This document shows, piece by piece, positions 49,595-58,915 of a stretch of 64,000 bases of DNA. Under the pieces are notes generated by a model, which made no database searches, was not told where the DNA came from, and saw only the letters and a list, made by a program, of their open reading frames with translations. Position numbers and translations under genes: made by a program. Location of the stretch: assembly GCF_047302465.1 (NCBI RefSeq), contig NZ_CP178621.1:2790001-2854000 (forward strand). Reading direction: 5' to 3'. Position 1 is the first letter of the stretch; every line of letters starts with the position of its first letter. Origin of the DNA: JACMRP01 sp047302465 (lineage in GTDB: Bacteria > Bdellovibrionota > Bdellovibrionia > Bdellovibrionales > Bdellovibrionaceae).

Positions 49595-51120
49595 TAGAAC
49601 ACATCCCAGCTCACACCCACAGAGGTGGTCGTAGCGTTGTAGTTTTTGTCTCTGACATCCGAGGCCTCTAAGCTTGACACATTGGAAACATATTCCATCA
49701 GCGCATAAGCTCTCCACTGCGCCGAGAATGAATAGGCAAATCGTAATGAGGCACTAGTTTCAATATCTTTTCTGGTGGTCCCGTTTGGTAGGGACACGTT
49801 TTTAAAAACTCTTTCAAGGCGGCTCAAGTAAACACCCAAAACAGTACGTTCACTTGGATACCACTGCATACGGATTCCTGGTCCTTGATAGCTTTGAGTC
49901 AGCGGCAACCGCGACCCATCGCTATAATTGATGTCCTGAGTTCCATCGACACCCATCAACCATTGCAATTGTGCAGAAAAATATTTGAATCCAGTTTCAT
50001 AGTAAGGGCGCAGCCAATAGGAGCTTCCGGTAAGATACTCATAAGTCGTGGTCTTCGCTTGTTGGCGTTCAAAACGAACTTCCGCTCCTGTTGAATCTGA
50101 ATTTTTAAAACCGTAAACGACCTCGGTCGCCAATCCTGACTTTTGACTGACAGTGGATTTGTCCCAAATTTCGTTCTGAAAATACGGTGTCATTGTAGCG
50201 TCCCAACTGGAGCTCTGGTACAACAATGAGGCCGCTACAGTATGCAGTTGTGTACCAAGCTCTGTCGCCTCAGTAGGATTTTCATTTCCATAGGCATAGG
50301 CGATTTTTTCAGACCATCTGCGATTTTTGTTAAAGTGATAGCCTGCTTCGAACTGAGCTCTCATCAACGGACTTGCCAGTGGCGAGGCACTTCTTCCGTC
50401 CATGTATACGTTGCTAGCACTACCGTATGAAAAATCCATTAAAAGCCAGTACGGGTTTTCTTCTTCCCGGAGGTTTTCTAGAAGACTTCGCGCCATAGCT
50501 TCATTTTCGCCACTTAAAGCGGACCTTGAAACAAGCCCTTTTAGAATTCCTGCCGCTTGAGATTTCTTGTTTTGTTTTGCAAGACTCATCCCTAAGAGCA
50601 AGCGGCCTTCGGCAGAAAGATTCGGGCCCATTTTCCTCAAGCTCTGTTCTGTCTCGGCATAGTTGGCATGTTGATAAGAAGCAAGTGTCATTGCCTCGAG
50701 ATCTTTTTTCGCTTCTTGCTGAATTCCCGTTGGCGGATTTCCTTGAAGAACCTGCTCTAACAAAACTTTCGCGTCCCCTCGCCTTCCGAGTTTGTCCAAA
50801 GCTTTTGATTGGTAGAGCTTTGCAGCCGGAGCCAACGGGCTATTAAGAGAAACAACTTTGCCAAAAGCAGTCGTCGCATTCTCGTAGGATTTTGCCATGA
50901 AATAACAATTTCCAAGATTAAACCAGTAGAGCCCGTTGCTCGGATTTTTTTTAATCAACTGAATTAAAATACGTGAGCTTCCTGAAAAATTATTTTGATT
51001 GTAGATTTCTAAACTTCTCTTAAAAAGAGATGCATCGGCATTTGCAGATACCGCAAAGGCCGATTGCGAGACAATCAGCCCAAATATTAGAAATAAAAGT
51101 AAAAACCGATGTTTATACAC
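49594..51120 (-). CDS. Exported TPR protein with outer-membrane barrel domain
   Basis: 508 residues from GTG 51120; signal peptide ends QSAFA. TPR-like helical repeats cover about 30-210 (LYWFNLGNCYFMAKSYENATTAFGKVVSLNS, LYQSKALDKLGRRGDAKVLLEQVLQGNP). The C-terminal 280 residues alternate aromatic/polar strands as a barrel (AHN-type turns, YSFSAQWRAYALMEYVSN, TTTSVGVSWDVF, terminal Phe). Such TPR-barrel proteins often export polysaccharide or act in surface assembly. First gene of the ECF operon. Confidence 0.78.
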   Translation of the reverse strand: MYKHRFLLLFLIFGLIVSQSAFAVSANADASLFKRSLEIYNQNNFSGSSRILIQLIKKNPSNGLYWFNLGNCYFMAKSYENATTAFGKVVSLNSPLAPAAKLYQSKALDKLGRRGDAKVLLEQVLQGNPPTGIQQEAKKDLEAMTLASYQHANYAETEQSLRKMGPNLSAEGRLLLGMSLAKQNKKSQAAGILKGLVSRSALSGENEAMARSLLENLREEENPYWLLMDFSYGSASNVYMDGRSASPLASPLMRAQFEAGYHFNKNRRWSEKIAYAYGNENPTEATELGTQLHTVAASLLYQSSSWDATMTPYFQNEIWDKSTVSQKSGLATEVVYGFKNSDSTGAEVRFERQQAKTTTYEYLTGSSYWLRPYYETGFKYFSAQLQWLMGVDGTQDINYSDGSRLPLTQSYQGPGIRMQWYPSERTVLGVYLSRLERVFKNVSLPNGTTRKDIETSASLRFAYSFSAQWRAYALMEYVSNVSSLEASDVRDKNYNATTTSVGVSWDVF

Positions 51121-51200
51121 CTCGTTCTATCATACAGAATGGTACGCGAAGTGTTGACGTCGTTTTGAGGGAACAGGACCCGACTTAGGTTGAATCTCTC

Positions 51201-52406
51201 TTACTCTTCAAGTTCGGGAATACGAGAGAAAGCAATTGCTGTGGGAGCCACATCTTTTTTGTCTTGGAAACAGGCCAAATAGACAGTGTCTTTGCCGAAT
51301 TTTTCATTGAGTTTGTCGACCACACCGAAGAGTTGTTCTTTTTTTGTATTCTCGAAAAACGAAAACTGGTGGTTTTCAGACTTTTGGAAATCCGAAAGGA
51401 CCACGGAAACCATCAAAGGTTTATATTTTCGAGGCATCTCTGTAAAAAAGCGATTCAGGTGAGAAAGCAGCAAAGCCGTGTCCTGAGTTTCTTGCACCTT
51501 CAAAGACTTCTCGAATTTTTCGTAGTGATTCATAAACTTCACAGACAAGCTCAAACGTCTTGTCAGAAAATTCTCTTTGCGCATTCTGATTGCCGTCTTT
51601 GACAAAAGCTTCTGCGCAACTCCGAGAGCCCCTTCCCACGATCTTTGATCTGGAGGCAAAACATGCTGGTGGCTGATACTCTGGCTTTTTTGGCGAGGCA
51701 CCAGAAGGTTTTCACCTTTTAGAAGATAGTAATAACGACTTCCAACCAGGCTTCCCCACAAACCATACATTTGCTTTTCATTCATTCCCAAAAGCTGTTC
51801 CATAGTGGTCACGCCTTTTTGATTCAAGCGTTGCTCCATCTTGGGCCCGATACCAGGAATATCACGAAGCTTCAGTGGGAACAGGCGCTTTGGCAACTCT
51901 TCGGGCTCGATCGTAATAAAGCCATTGGGCTTTTGCATATCTGTGGCCATCTTCGCAAGCAACATATTCGGAGCAAGACCAATCGATGAGGTCATACATT
52001 CGCCGACCCGTTCACGGACTTCGTTTTTGATTTTCATCGCCAGTGCTGTTGCGACTTCCAAATTTTGCTGGGACCCCGTTAGCTCGCAGGCAAATTCATC
52101 AACGGAACAAACCGAGTGAATGGGAATGCAGCTTTCCAAAACTTCTTTGATTTTTTGATGGTATTGAATATAGGTCTTGTGGCGAGACTTCACTAATTGC
52201 AAACCAGGACACATTCTTTTGGCATCGCCGACAAGAGTGCCCGTTTTAATTCCAAGCGCTTTGGCTTCATAGCTGGCAGCTAAAACGGCAGTTGTATTGG
52301 CCATCATAGGTACGACGGCCACGGGCTTCCCCCGCAACTCGGGACTTTCTTGCTGTTCACAAGAAGCAAAAAAAGAATTGAGATCTAAATACAGCCAGCG
52401 AACCAT
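51201..52406 (-). CDS. Y-family DNA polymerase (DNA polymerase IV/UmuC-like)
   Basis: 401 residues. Catalytic carboxylates in LYLDLNSFFASCEQQESPELRGKPVAV and in CSVDEFACELTG; helix-hairpin-helix DIPGIGPKMEQRLNQKGVTTMEQLLG; and a little-finger region with LSLSVKFM. This is an error-prone translesion enzyme. The nucleophile-region sequence is closer to DinB than to UmuC by length, but subfamily is not certain. No LexA box examined to my satisfaction. Confidence 0.92.
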   Translation of the reverse strand: MVRWLYLDLNSFFASCEQQESPELRGKPVAVVPMMANTTAVLAASYEAKALGIKTGTLVGDAKRMCPGLQLVKSRHKTYIQYHQKIKEVLESCIPIHSVCSVDEFACELTGSQQNLEVATALAMKIKNEVRERVGECMTSSIGLAPNMLLAKMATDMQKPNGFITIEPEELPKRLFPLKLRDIPGIGPKMEQRLNQKGVTTMEQLLGMNEKQMYGLWGSLVGSRYYYLLKGENLLVPRQKSQSISHQHVLPPDQRSWEGALGVAQKLLSKTAIRMRKENFLTRRLSLSVKFMNHYEKFEKSLKVQETQDTALLLSHLNRFFTEMPRKYKPLMVSVVLSDFQKSENHQFSFFENTKKEQLFGVVDKLNEKFGKDTVYLACFQDKKDVAPTAIAFSRIPELEE

Positions 52407-52421
52407 GGACGCAGGTTAGCA

Positions 52422-52452
52422 CAAAGAGGAAATCCTCCGTAGGAATTTCCTC
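52422..52452 (-). terminator. Terminator of the chemoreceptor gene
   Basis: GAGGAAAT and ATTTCCTC arms, with extra pairs toward the loop, followed leftward by TTTGTG. Lies just after the 52476 stop. Confidence 0.6.
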
Positions 52453-52475
52453 AAAAGGCTCACCGCGCATACGCA

Positions 52476-54305
52476 CTAAGCGGCCTTTTTGCCTTCGCCA
52501 TAAACGACTTTATTGAGATGTGTGACAACATTTTCCATCAAGACGGATTGGTTATGAATCTCTTCCGCGGTGCTGGCAATTTCTTCTGATGAAGACGCAT
52601 TAGATTGAACCGAAGAATCCAATTGATTCATAGCACTGCTAATCTGAGAAATACCGTTAGATTGTTCTTCGCTAGCAGTCGCAATTTCGTTATTCAAATT
52701 TGCCACTTTTTTCACCGACTCAACGATGCTCGTCAAAACCACGCCGCTCTCAACGGCTTTCTTTGACCCTGTTTCAACTTTAACGACGCTCTCTTTGATA
52801 AGAGCATGGATGTCCTTCGCAGCTTCCGCACTTTTTTGCGCCAGCGAGCGAACAGCATCCGCAACAACGGCAAAGCCCTTACCTTGCTCACCAGCGCGCG
52901 CTGCTTCCACTGCGGCATTTAGTGCCAGCAAGTTCGTTTGGAAGGCGATGTCGTCAATCACGTTAATAATCTCTTCAATCTTCTTAGAGGACTGAGTGAT
53001 CTCTTGCATGGAAACCATCAAAGACTTAATTTCATGCTCTCCTTGCTGGGCAGAATCTGAAGACTTTCGAGAAAGCACCGCAGCCTCTTGGGCATTTGCA
53101 GAGTTTAACTTCACCATAGAGCTTAATTCCTCGAGTGAGGCCACTGTTTCTTCCAGTGAAGCCGCAGAGCTTGTAGAAGACTCAGAAAGCGCCTGACCTG
53201 CCGCCGACAGCTGTTGAATCGCGTTTGTCACCGTATCAGCAGAAGTTCTAAGCTGCCCAGAAAGTCGGCTGACCTCGACGGCAATCTTTTTAGAAACCAA
53301 AAATACGCATGCTGCTAACAACAAAACGCAAACTGCAGACACCATTACTTGGAAGACTGTCATTTTGTTGGCACTAGCAAGAATCGCAGAAGTCGGCGTG
53401 CGTACCACCAAACCCCAGTTTTGCTCGGAGCGACCTAGATTCAATGGCACTACCACGTAATGGTAAGAAACTTCTTGATCCATTCCAGTCACGGAATAGG
53501 TTTTACCATCTTTCAAAGCTGCCATAATTTCTGTTTGGTTCACAGGAAAAGAAGCCGGTTTCGTGATCAACTCCTCTTTAGGATGAGCCACATAATTGCC
53601 AGCTGAAGAAATCAAATAAGCTTCACTCTCAGCATAAGGTTTAACTTTAGAAATATTCTCGCGCACTTTAAGCAATGGAAAATCAACGCCAGCAACACCA
53701 AGAAACTGATTGTTCATCACAATAGGCACCACCGCAGAAGACATCAAAACCATTGTGCCATTCACTGGATAGTTATAAGGCTCTACCATTGTTTCCTTCT
53801 GACGTGCTTTAGGAACTAAGTAGTAATCTCCAGCAACTGGTTTGTCGTAATCTAAAAGTGGCGACAGCACTGCTTTGCCGTCTTTGTCATAACTCCAGTA
53901 AGGAACATAGCGGCCGCTTGCATCGTGTCCTGGGGTATTTGCGTACTGAGCATCTTTGCCATCATAGGCATTTGCTTCCCAACCCGTCCACGTTCCAATC
54001 AGACCTGGATTTTGCACCAAGAGTTCTTTTAAGGCGACGTTGATATCTTCACGGCGTGTGATATTTGCTAGTTTCTGAGAAGACTCTACTTGAGCAACAG
54101 AGCGAGCCACAGTAAAGGCCTGTTCAAGTTCCAAGCGAATCTCATTTGCACTTGCTTGAGCGGTTTTCTCAGTCAAACTCTCAGAACTCTGAAGCGCGCT
54201 TTCACGACTGGTTTTTGTATTCAGAAATGCACTAAATCCCATGGCTAAAAAAGCAATAAACACAATCGGCAGGGCCATCTGCATTTGAATCGACATTTTT
54301 TTCAT
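52476..54305 (-). CDS. Methyl-accepting chemotaxis protein with a Cache-type sensor
   Basis: 609 residues. Transmembrane segments near 11-28 and 313-338 bracket a periplasmic double-Cache region (GTWTGWEANAYDGKDAQYANTPG, YWSYDKDGKAVLSPLLDYDKP, FLGVAGVDFPL). There is almost no HAMP domain. The cytoplasmic signalling tip IDDIAFQTNLLALNAAVEAARAGEQGKGFAVVADAVRSLAQ is fully conserved. It senses small ligands, possibly amino acids or amines as many dCache receptors do. No CheR-docking pentapeptide at the C-terminus. Confidence 0.94.
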   Translation of the reverse strand: MKKMSIQMQMALPIVFIAFLAMGFSAFLNTKTSRESALQSSESLTEKTAQASANEIRLELEQAFTVARSVAQVESSQKLANITRREDINVALKELLVQNPGLIGTWTGWEANAYDGKDAQYANTPGHDASGRYVPYWSYDKDGKAVLSPLLDYDKPVAGDYYLVPKARQKETMVEPYNYPVNGTMVLMSSAVVPIVMNNQFLGVAGVDFPLLKVRENISKVKPYAESEAYLISSAGNYVAHPKEELITKPASFPVNQTEIMAALKDGKTYSVTGMDQEVSYHYVVVPLNLGRSEQNWGLVVRTPTSAILASANKMTVFQVMVSAVCVLLLAACVFLVSKKIAVEVSRLSGQLRTSADTVTNAIQQLSAAGQALSESSTSSAASLEETVASLEELSSMVKLNSANAQEAAVLSRKSSDSAQQGEHEIKSLMVSMQEITQSSKKIEEIINVIDDIAFQTNLLALNAAVEAARAGEQGKGFAVVADAVRSLAQKSAEAAKDIHALIKESVVKVETGSKKAVESGVVLTSIVESVKKVANLNNEIATASEEQSNGISQISSAMNQLDSSVQSNASSSEEIASTAEEIHNQSVLMENVVTHLNKVVYGEGKKAA

Positions 54306-54406
54306 TAGCTCTCCATCATTAAAGGCGTTCTTGTTTTTCGGTAAAAAACGCTTGTGACTTCAGCAAATGACTATCAAAAAACTGTTAAAAATAGGGAGTA
54401 CGGACG

Positions 54407-55096
54407 CTACAAAAGACCAGGCACTTCCACGACCTGCGGCAAGCCGAGTTCTTTTGCGCCTGCGGCCCTTGAGAAATCGATGCGAATAGCCCGTAAGGCT
54501 ATTCCTGGTTTATTAAAGACACGTTTGGCCCCATAGAGTTCATCCCCGACAATTGGAAAGCCATGAGAGCTTAGTTCAAATCGCAATTGATGAGGACGTC
54601 CTGTTAAGGGATGGAGTTCCCAACGATGCCATTTTTGAGACACATCATAGCCTACATAAACAGCTTCGGTCTCACTCGGTTTTCCAGTGGCGTGATCATA
54701 AGCTCTTTTTTTACCGCGAAGAAGACGGCTTTTCCAAAAAAATTTTTCGCCTTCTTTGGGGTCCATCTTCGTGCGGTGATTTTTCACATTGGCAGGAATA
54801 TGTTCGAAGCTTTGCCCCTCGCTGAATGCCAGATAAGTTTTAAAAACTTGCTTGCGTTCAAACCACGTGTTGGCTTTCGCATGGGCTTCAGCTGTTTTTG
54901 CAAATAGCACCAACCCCGAAACTTCGAAGTCCAAACGATGCACTGGAAAGATTTGTTGTTTTAATTGTTTTTGCAGTTCCAGGCCCAAGCATTCACGCTG
55001 GTCGGACTCGCCTTCACGGCTTGGAGTCGTCAACACCATCGCGTCTTTATCGAGAATGGCAAAGTGAGAGTTCTCAAAAATGATATTCAGATTCAT
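54407..55096 (-). CDS. RluA-family RNA pseudouridine synthase
   Basis: 229 residues. Catalytic Asp in HRLDFEVSGLVLFAKTAEAHAKANTWFE, then LSFELS-type WELHPLTGRPHQLRFELSSHGFPIVGDELYGA, both diagnostic of RluA-type synthases. No S4 domain, so a short form that could target rRNA or tRNA. Starts at ATG 55096, overlapping the RlmE stop by ATGA, so both RNA-modifying enzymes are translated together. Confidence 0.92.
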   Translation of the reverse strand: MNLNIIFENSHFAILDKDAMVLTTPSREGESDQRECLGLELQKQLKQQIFPVHRLDFEVSGLVLFAKTAEAHAKANTWFERKQVFKTYLAFSEGQSFEHIPANVKNHRTKMDPKEGEKFFWKSRLLRGKKRAYDHATGKPSETEAVYVGYDVSQKWHRWELHPLTGRPHQLRFELSSHGFPIVGDELYGAKRVFNKPGIALRAIRIDFSRAAGAKELGLPQVVEVPGLL

Positions 55097-55686
55097 GATT
55101 TTTTACTGAGACCCACCAAGAAAATTTCTTTGCTGATCTTACGAGTGCTGTCTGGTTTTACGGCCTCGAATTTTTGAAAGTCTTTTTTGATTTCTTCACG
55201 AAGTTTTGCGAACTCATCACTGTGAAAGAGTTTGCAAACAAAGTGACCGCCCGGCTTTAAGAAGCGGCGTGCGACATCCAATGCAAGTTCACAAAGCGCC
55301 ATAGAGCGTGCTTGGTCCGTAAAACGATGGCCCGTTGTATTCGGAGCCATATCAGACATGACAATATCAAACGGAGGCTGGAATCCGTGCTGTTTAAAAA
55401 TCTCTTCTAATTGCAGATCGTAAAGATCCGCTTGAATGAAAACGGCGTTCTTAAGATTTACCGTCACGGGTTTCAAATCTACACCGAGGACTTTGCCGCC
55501 AGCCCCGATTTTTTGCGAAGCATACTGAGACCATGAACCCGGAGACGCCCCAAGATCCAAAACCGTTTGACCTGGCTTAAACATCTTGAACTTCTTGTCG
55601 ATCTCTTCAAGTTTAAAAACCGAGCGGGCCGCAAAGTTCTCTTGCTTGGCTTTCTTAAAATAATGGTCGCGGGGGTTGTAAGTCAT
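55093..55686 (-). CDS. rlmE: 23S rRNA 2'-O-ribose methyltransferase RlmE (FtsJ)
   Basis: 197 residues, normal for RlmE. K-D-K-E tetrad around FAARSVFKLEEIDKKF (Lys), SAM-binding VLDLGASPGSWSQYASQKIG, VMSDMAPNTTGHR (Asp) and GGHFVCKLFHS (Lys). It methylates U2552 in helix 92 of 23S rRNA. First gene of a two-gene unit; no clear ribosome-binding site at ATG 55686. Confidence 0.93.
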   Translation of the reverse strand: MTYNPRDHYFKKAKQENFAARSVFKLEEIDKKFKMFKPGQTVLDLGASPGSWSQYASQKIGAGGKVLGVDLKPVTVNLKNAVFIQADLYDLQLEEIFKQHGFQPPFDIVMSDMAPNTTGHRFTDQARSMALCELALDVARRFLKPGGHFVCKLFHSDEFAKLREEIKKDFQKFEAVKPDSTRKISKEIFLVGLSKKS

Positions 55687-55708
55687 GGGGCGGACTATAG
55701 CAGACTCT

Positions 55709-55736
55709 GGCCCCTGAATGAAGGGGCCTTTTTTTT
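55709..55736 (+). terminator. Rho-independent terminator in the rightward sense between two leftward genes
   Basis: GGCCCC/GGGGCC stem with an eight-base loop and a run of eight T at 55729-55736. The T-run lies on the rightward strand, but both neighbours (rlmE and the permease) are leftward. Confidence 0.75.
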
Positions 55737-55756
55737 ATGTAAGAATTATCAAGGAT

Positions 55757-57004
55757 TTAGGCTCGTTCCAGCTCTTTAACTTTGAATAGCAACCCGCCCC
55801 CAATCATGAACAGCACAAGAAGCCCGAGCATGCCAAAACGATGTTCGCCGGTCATATAAACAGTCATACCGACAATGAATGGCCCCAAGATCGAGGCAAA
55901 CTTTCCAACCAGGTTAAAGACCCCGAAATACTCGCCGCTGGCTTCACGCGGAATCATTTGAGCAAAGAAACTGCGGCTTAAAGCCTGCACCCCGCCCTGA
56001 ACCATCCCGATCATCGCGGCCAAAAGGTAGAAATGCAAAGCGGTGCTCATTTGCGTGGCTAAAATTACCGCCACTGAATAACAACCAATACAGAATAAAA
56101 TAGGCTTGCGAAGCCCCCAACGCCCGGTGGTCATCCCGAAAAGCCAGGCAAATGGGAAGCCGATAAATTGAGTCATCAACAAGGCGGTCATCAGAGAATC
56201 CCCCTCAAGACCGATTGAAACTCCGTAATCCACGGCCATCGTCATCACCGTATAAACGCCATCAATGTAAAACCAATAACCGACAACAAAAAAGAGAATG
56301 TTTCTATTTTTCACCATGGCCCGCAAAGTATGAAACAAATTGTTCATACTCTGTTTCATCATCACCATGAAAGGCTCTTTGTAGTCAGACTTAGGCTCTG
56401 GCACATTTCGCATCAGCGGAATCGTAAAGACCAACCACCAAACGCCAACTGTCAAGAAAGACCATTTCACGGCCTCTGGTTTTCCGGCGATGCCAAATAG
56501 CTCGGGCTTTAAAAACATAATGACGTTCAGTAAAAACAAAATGCCGCCACCAAGATAACCCAAGGCATAACCCACCGACGAGGCATAATCCAACCGACGT
56601 CCCTCAGCCACATAAGGCAGAAGCGAGTCATTAAAAACACAGCTGGCGTTAAAGGCCATCATAGAAATCGCATAAGCTGTTAGTGCGAACATCCAATCGC
56701 CTTGGGGAACAAAAAACATACCTACGCAACAGAGCACGCCAATCAGCATAAAAATAAAAAGGTAGGTCTTTTTGTAAGATCGCAAATCTGCCACGGCCCC
56801 TAAGAAGGGACTGCAAAGAGCAACCACCAAACTGGCAAGAGAGATCGCACTTCCCAAACGCGCAGTGGTGACTGCGGGTTCGATACCTGTGCTCCAATAT
56901 TTTTGAAAGAATAGAGGGAAAAATCCCGCCATCACGGTGGTGGCGTAGGCACTGTTGGCCCAATCATAGAAAGCCCAGCTCAGAATCTTTTTATCTTTGA
57001 TCAT
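55757..57004 (-). CDS. UMF1/Atg22-like MFS permease
   Basis: 415 residues from ATG 57004 with 12 hydrophobic segments. SWAFYDWANSAYATTVMAGFFPLFFQKYW is the signature of the UMF1 branch of the major facilitator superfamily, also conserved in DYGVSIGLEGDSLMTALLMTQFIGFPFAWLFG. Members export amino acids or other metabolites, named for the yeast vacuole protein Atg22. Substrate unknown. A predator would need exporters or importers for prey-derived amino acids; that role is inference. Confidence 0.88.
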   Translation of the reverse strand: MIKDKKILSWAFYDWANSAYATTVMAGFFPLFFQKYWSTGIEPAVTTARLGSAISLASLVVALCSPFLGAVADLRSYKKTYLFIFMLIGVLCCVGMFFVPQGDWMFALTAYAISMMAFNASCVFNDSLLPYVAEGRRLDYASSVGYALGYLGGGILFLLNVIMFLKPELFGIAGKPEAVKWSFLTVGVWWLVFTIPLMRNVPEPKSDYKEPFMVMMKQSMNNLFHTLRAMVKNRNILFFVVGYWFYIDGVYTVMTMAVDYGVSIGLEGDSLMTALLMTQFIGFPFAWLFGMTTGRWGLRKPILFCIGCYSVAVILATQMSTALHFYLLAAMIGMVQGGVQALSRSFFAQMIPREASGEYFGVFNLVGKFASILGPFIVGMTVYMTGEHRFGMLGLLVLFMIGGGLLFKVKELERA

Positions 57005-57053
57005 GTCAAAGATCAGATCATGGAAGCGGGCCCTTAGCAACTGCTGACGAGCC

Positions 57054-57308
57054 TTAGCGTGACCCTTTTACGCAGGCGCCGCCGCCCGTCTTCGCAAAAT
57101 AACAGGTAATACCCTTTTCATCATCGATCACACGGGTAAAATCGCCGCTCTTTTTGATTTTGAAACCTTTGCCGCCAGACGCAGGCTTGCGGTCAGATTT
57201 CTTTTCCGCTTTGGCCGACTTCTTGGACTTTGCCGCATGCACTTCTGGAGAAGTCAAGAATGCTCCAAAGACTGCAAGTAAAACGAGGAGTTTAAAATTG
57301 CGGATCAT
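57054..57308 (-). CDS. Small exported basic protein
   Basis: 84 residues from ATG 57308. Signal peptide NFKLLVLLAVFGAFLTSPEVHA, then a Lys/Ser-rich stretch (AKSKKSAKAEKKSDRK) and a C-terminal ITCYFAKTGGGACVKG with two cysteines. No family recognised. It precedes the permease gene by 49 bases on the same strand. Confidence 0.55.
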   Translation of the reverse strand: MIRNFKLLVLLAVFGAFLTSPEVHAAKSKKSAKAEKKSDRKPASGGKGFKIKKSGDFTRVIDDEKGITCYFAKTGGGACVKGSR

Positions 57309-57527
57309 ACAGATCCCCTTTCCCGTGTTTTCAACAAGTTGGTACCTATGTTCTTTTCGACTAAAAGCCCGGGGAACATTACGCCTGCATATCGCATTAA
57401 TACGAATTCGATCCATTTTTCGAATAGAGCAAAGAACCCATCTCAGAGTGAAACGACTTATGACGAGAACGTCATTCGACAGTCTGCCAGAGTTTTTTAA
57501 GAATGCACTTATGAATGGAGGAAACTA

Positions 57528-58037
57528 ATGGAAACAACAGCTTCATCAACAACAAAAGAACGTCCACGCCGCAATCATCAAGCCGCTCGAAGTACTACGG
57601 CCACCACGAAGAAAGTAACTCAGCCATCAAAACATCTCAGCAATCTTTTAGATTGGTATTCCAGAGTAACCGCAAAAAGCATCAAACATTTGCATCAGTA
57701 CTACACGAAAGATGCCTTCTTTAAAGACCCGCTCGTCGAAATTTATACGACGGAAGAAATAGAACAATATTACTTGCGAGTTCTAAACCGTATCAGCGAC
57801 ATTCACTTTACTTTTGAAAATATCGTTGAACAAGGCAACCAAGCTTGCGTCACTTGGGTCATGAAAGCGCGATTCATGGGACGTGAATTTTCAGTGGAAG
57901 GCTCTACGCATTTCAAGTTCACGTCTAACGGTCTTTGCGAATATCATCGCGATTATTTCGATGTCTCTGGAGAAATCTACGAGCAAGTTCCGGTAATGGG
58001 TTTACTCTTCCGTGGAATCAAACGTGTGCTGAATTAG
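57528..58037 (+). CDS. SnoaL/NTF2-like protein
   Basis: 169 residues. A disordered basic N-terminus (about 1-35), then one NTF2-like alpha+beta cone: LLDWYSRVTAKSIKHLHQYYTKDAFFKDPLVEIYTTEEIEQYY and HFTFENIVEQGNQACVTWVMKARFMGREFSVEGSTHFKF. SnoaL-type domains are cyclases, isomerases or binding proteins; role unknown. Strong GGAGGAAACTA before the ATG. Confidence 0.82.
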   Translation: METTASSTTKERPRRNHQAARSTTATTKKVTQPSKHLSNLLDWYSRVTAKSIKHLHQYYTKDAFFKDPLVEIYTTEEIEQYYLRVLNRISDIHFTFENIVEQGNQACVTWVMKARFMGREFSVEGSTHFKFTSNGLCEYHRDYFDVSGEIYEQVPVMGLLFRGIKRVLN

Positions 58038-58181
58038 CGTCACGTTTTTGACAGCGTCAAATCTTCGTCGGCAGGAGTGAAAACAAACTTACTTTTGCCG
58101 ATTTTTTTCGAAGTTATTCCCATAACTTGCGATTTCCGCTGGACGATGGTCCCGATGAGCACCTAATTTGCTTCATAAGTT

Positions 58182-58217
58182 CCCCGCCAGGGGGATAAGG
58201 TCCCCTAACAGGGGGAC
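58182..58217 (+). promoter_or_regulatory. Competing hairpins over the ribosome-binding site of the 58224 gene
   Basis: Hairpin 1: CCCC(58182-58185)/GGGG; hairpin 2: GTCCCC(58200-58205)/GGGGAC(58212-58217). Hairpin 2 contains the AGGGGGA ribosome-binding site 7-13 bases before ATG 58224. The C and G runs of both hairpins are interchangeable, so alternative pairings are possible. Confidence 0.5.
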
Positions 58218-58223
58218 TTTATC

Positions 58224-58913
58224 ATGAAAATAAGAAATGCTTTTTCTGCACTTTGCGCCCTCAGCCTGATTTACACCGTTGGTTGTGCAAACAATTCGGG
58301 TTCTACGAGCCCTGCTTCCAGTGACAATGGCAAATTAGACCAAGCCTACCCACTTCTGTGGGAAGACGCCCATAACGAAGGCAAGGATTGGACAAGTCAT
58401 GTTTACGACATCATTAACAAAGAAACGCCAGACCTCGTCCAAGGCGCCGAAGACATCACGGCTTTTTGCCCTCGCTACTTCCAATTGACGACTGATGAGC
58501 GCATCAACTTTTGGGGTGTGTTGATTTCAGGGATCGTAAAGTACGAAAGTAACTTCGATCCCACCAATCGTATGCATGAAACCACGATGGGCACAGATCC
58601 AGTCACGGGCCGCCCGGTTTACAGCGAAGGACTGATGCAACTTTCCTATCAAGATATCAGGCCTTATCCTTTCTGTGAGTTCGACTGGGACACTGATAGA
58701 AAGCTTAAGCCCAATGACCCAAACAAAACCATCTTGGACCCTTATAAAAATCTCAGCTGTGGTGTGAAAATTTTGGCCCAGCAGATTAAGAATCGGAACC
58801 GTATTACCCTAACAAAAGGGGTTTATTGGTCCGTGATTAAGGTGAATGGTAAATACAGCAAGATTCCGCAAATTGCCGCATTGACCCGACAGATGCCTGG
58901 TTGTATGAACTAG
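58224..58913 (+). CDS. Lytic transglycosylase-like lipoprotein
   Basis: 229 residues with lipobox TVGC. A lysozyme-like SLT domain is suggested by FWGVLISGIVKYESNFDPTNRMHE (catalytic Glu in KYESNFDP) and YSEGLMQLSYQDIRPYPFCEFD (the S/A-x-G-L-(M/L)-Q-(V/L) motif). It would cleave glycan strands of peptidoglycan with an anhydro end. The downstream gene is queF. Translation may be controlled by the hairpin over its ribosome-binding site. Confidence 0.83.
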   Translation: MKIRNAFSALCALSLIYTVGCANNSGSTSPASSDNGKLDQAYPLLWEDAHNEGKDWTSHVYDIINKETPDLVQGAEDITAFCPRYFQLTTDERINFWGVLISGIVKYESNFDPTNRMHETTMGTDPVTGRPVYSEGLMQLSYQDIRPYPFCEFDWDTDRKLKPNDPNKTILDPYKNLSCGVKILAQQIKNRNRITLTKGVYWSVIKVNGKYSKIPQIAALTRQMPGCMN

Positions 58914-58915
58914 GC

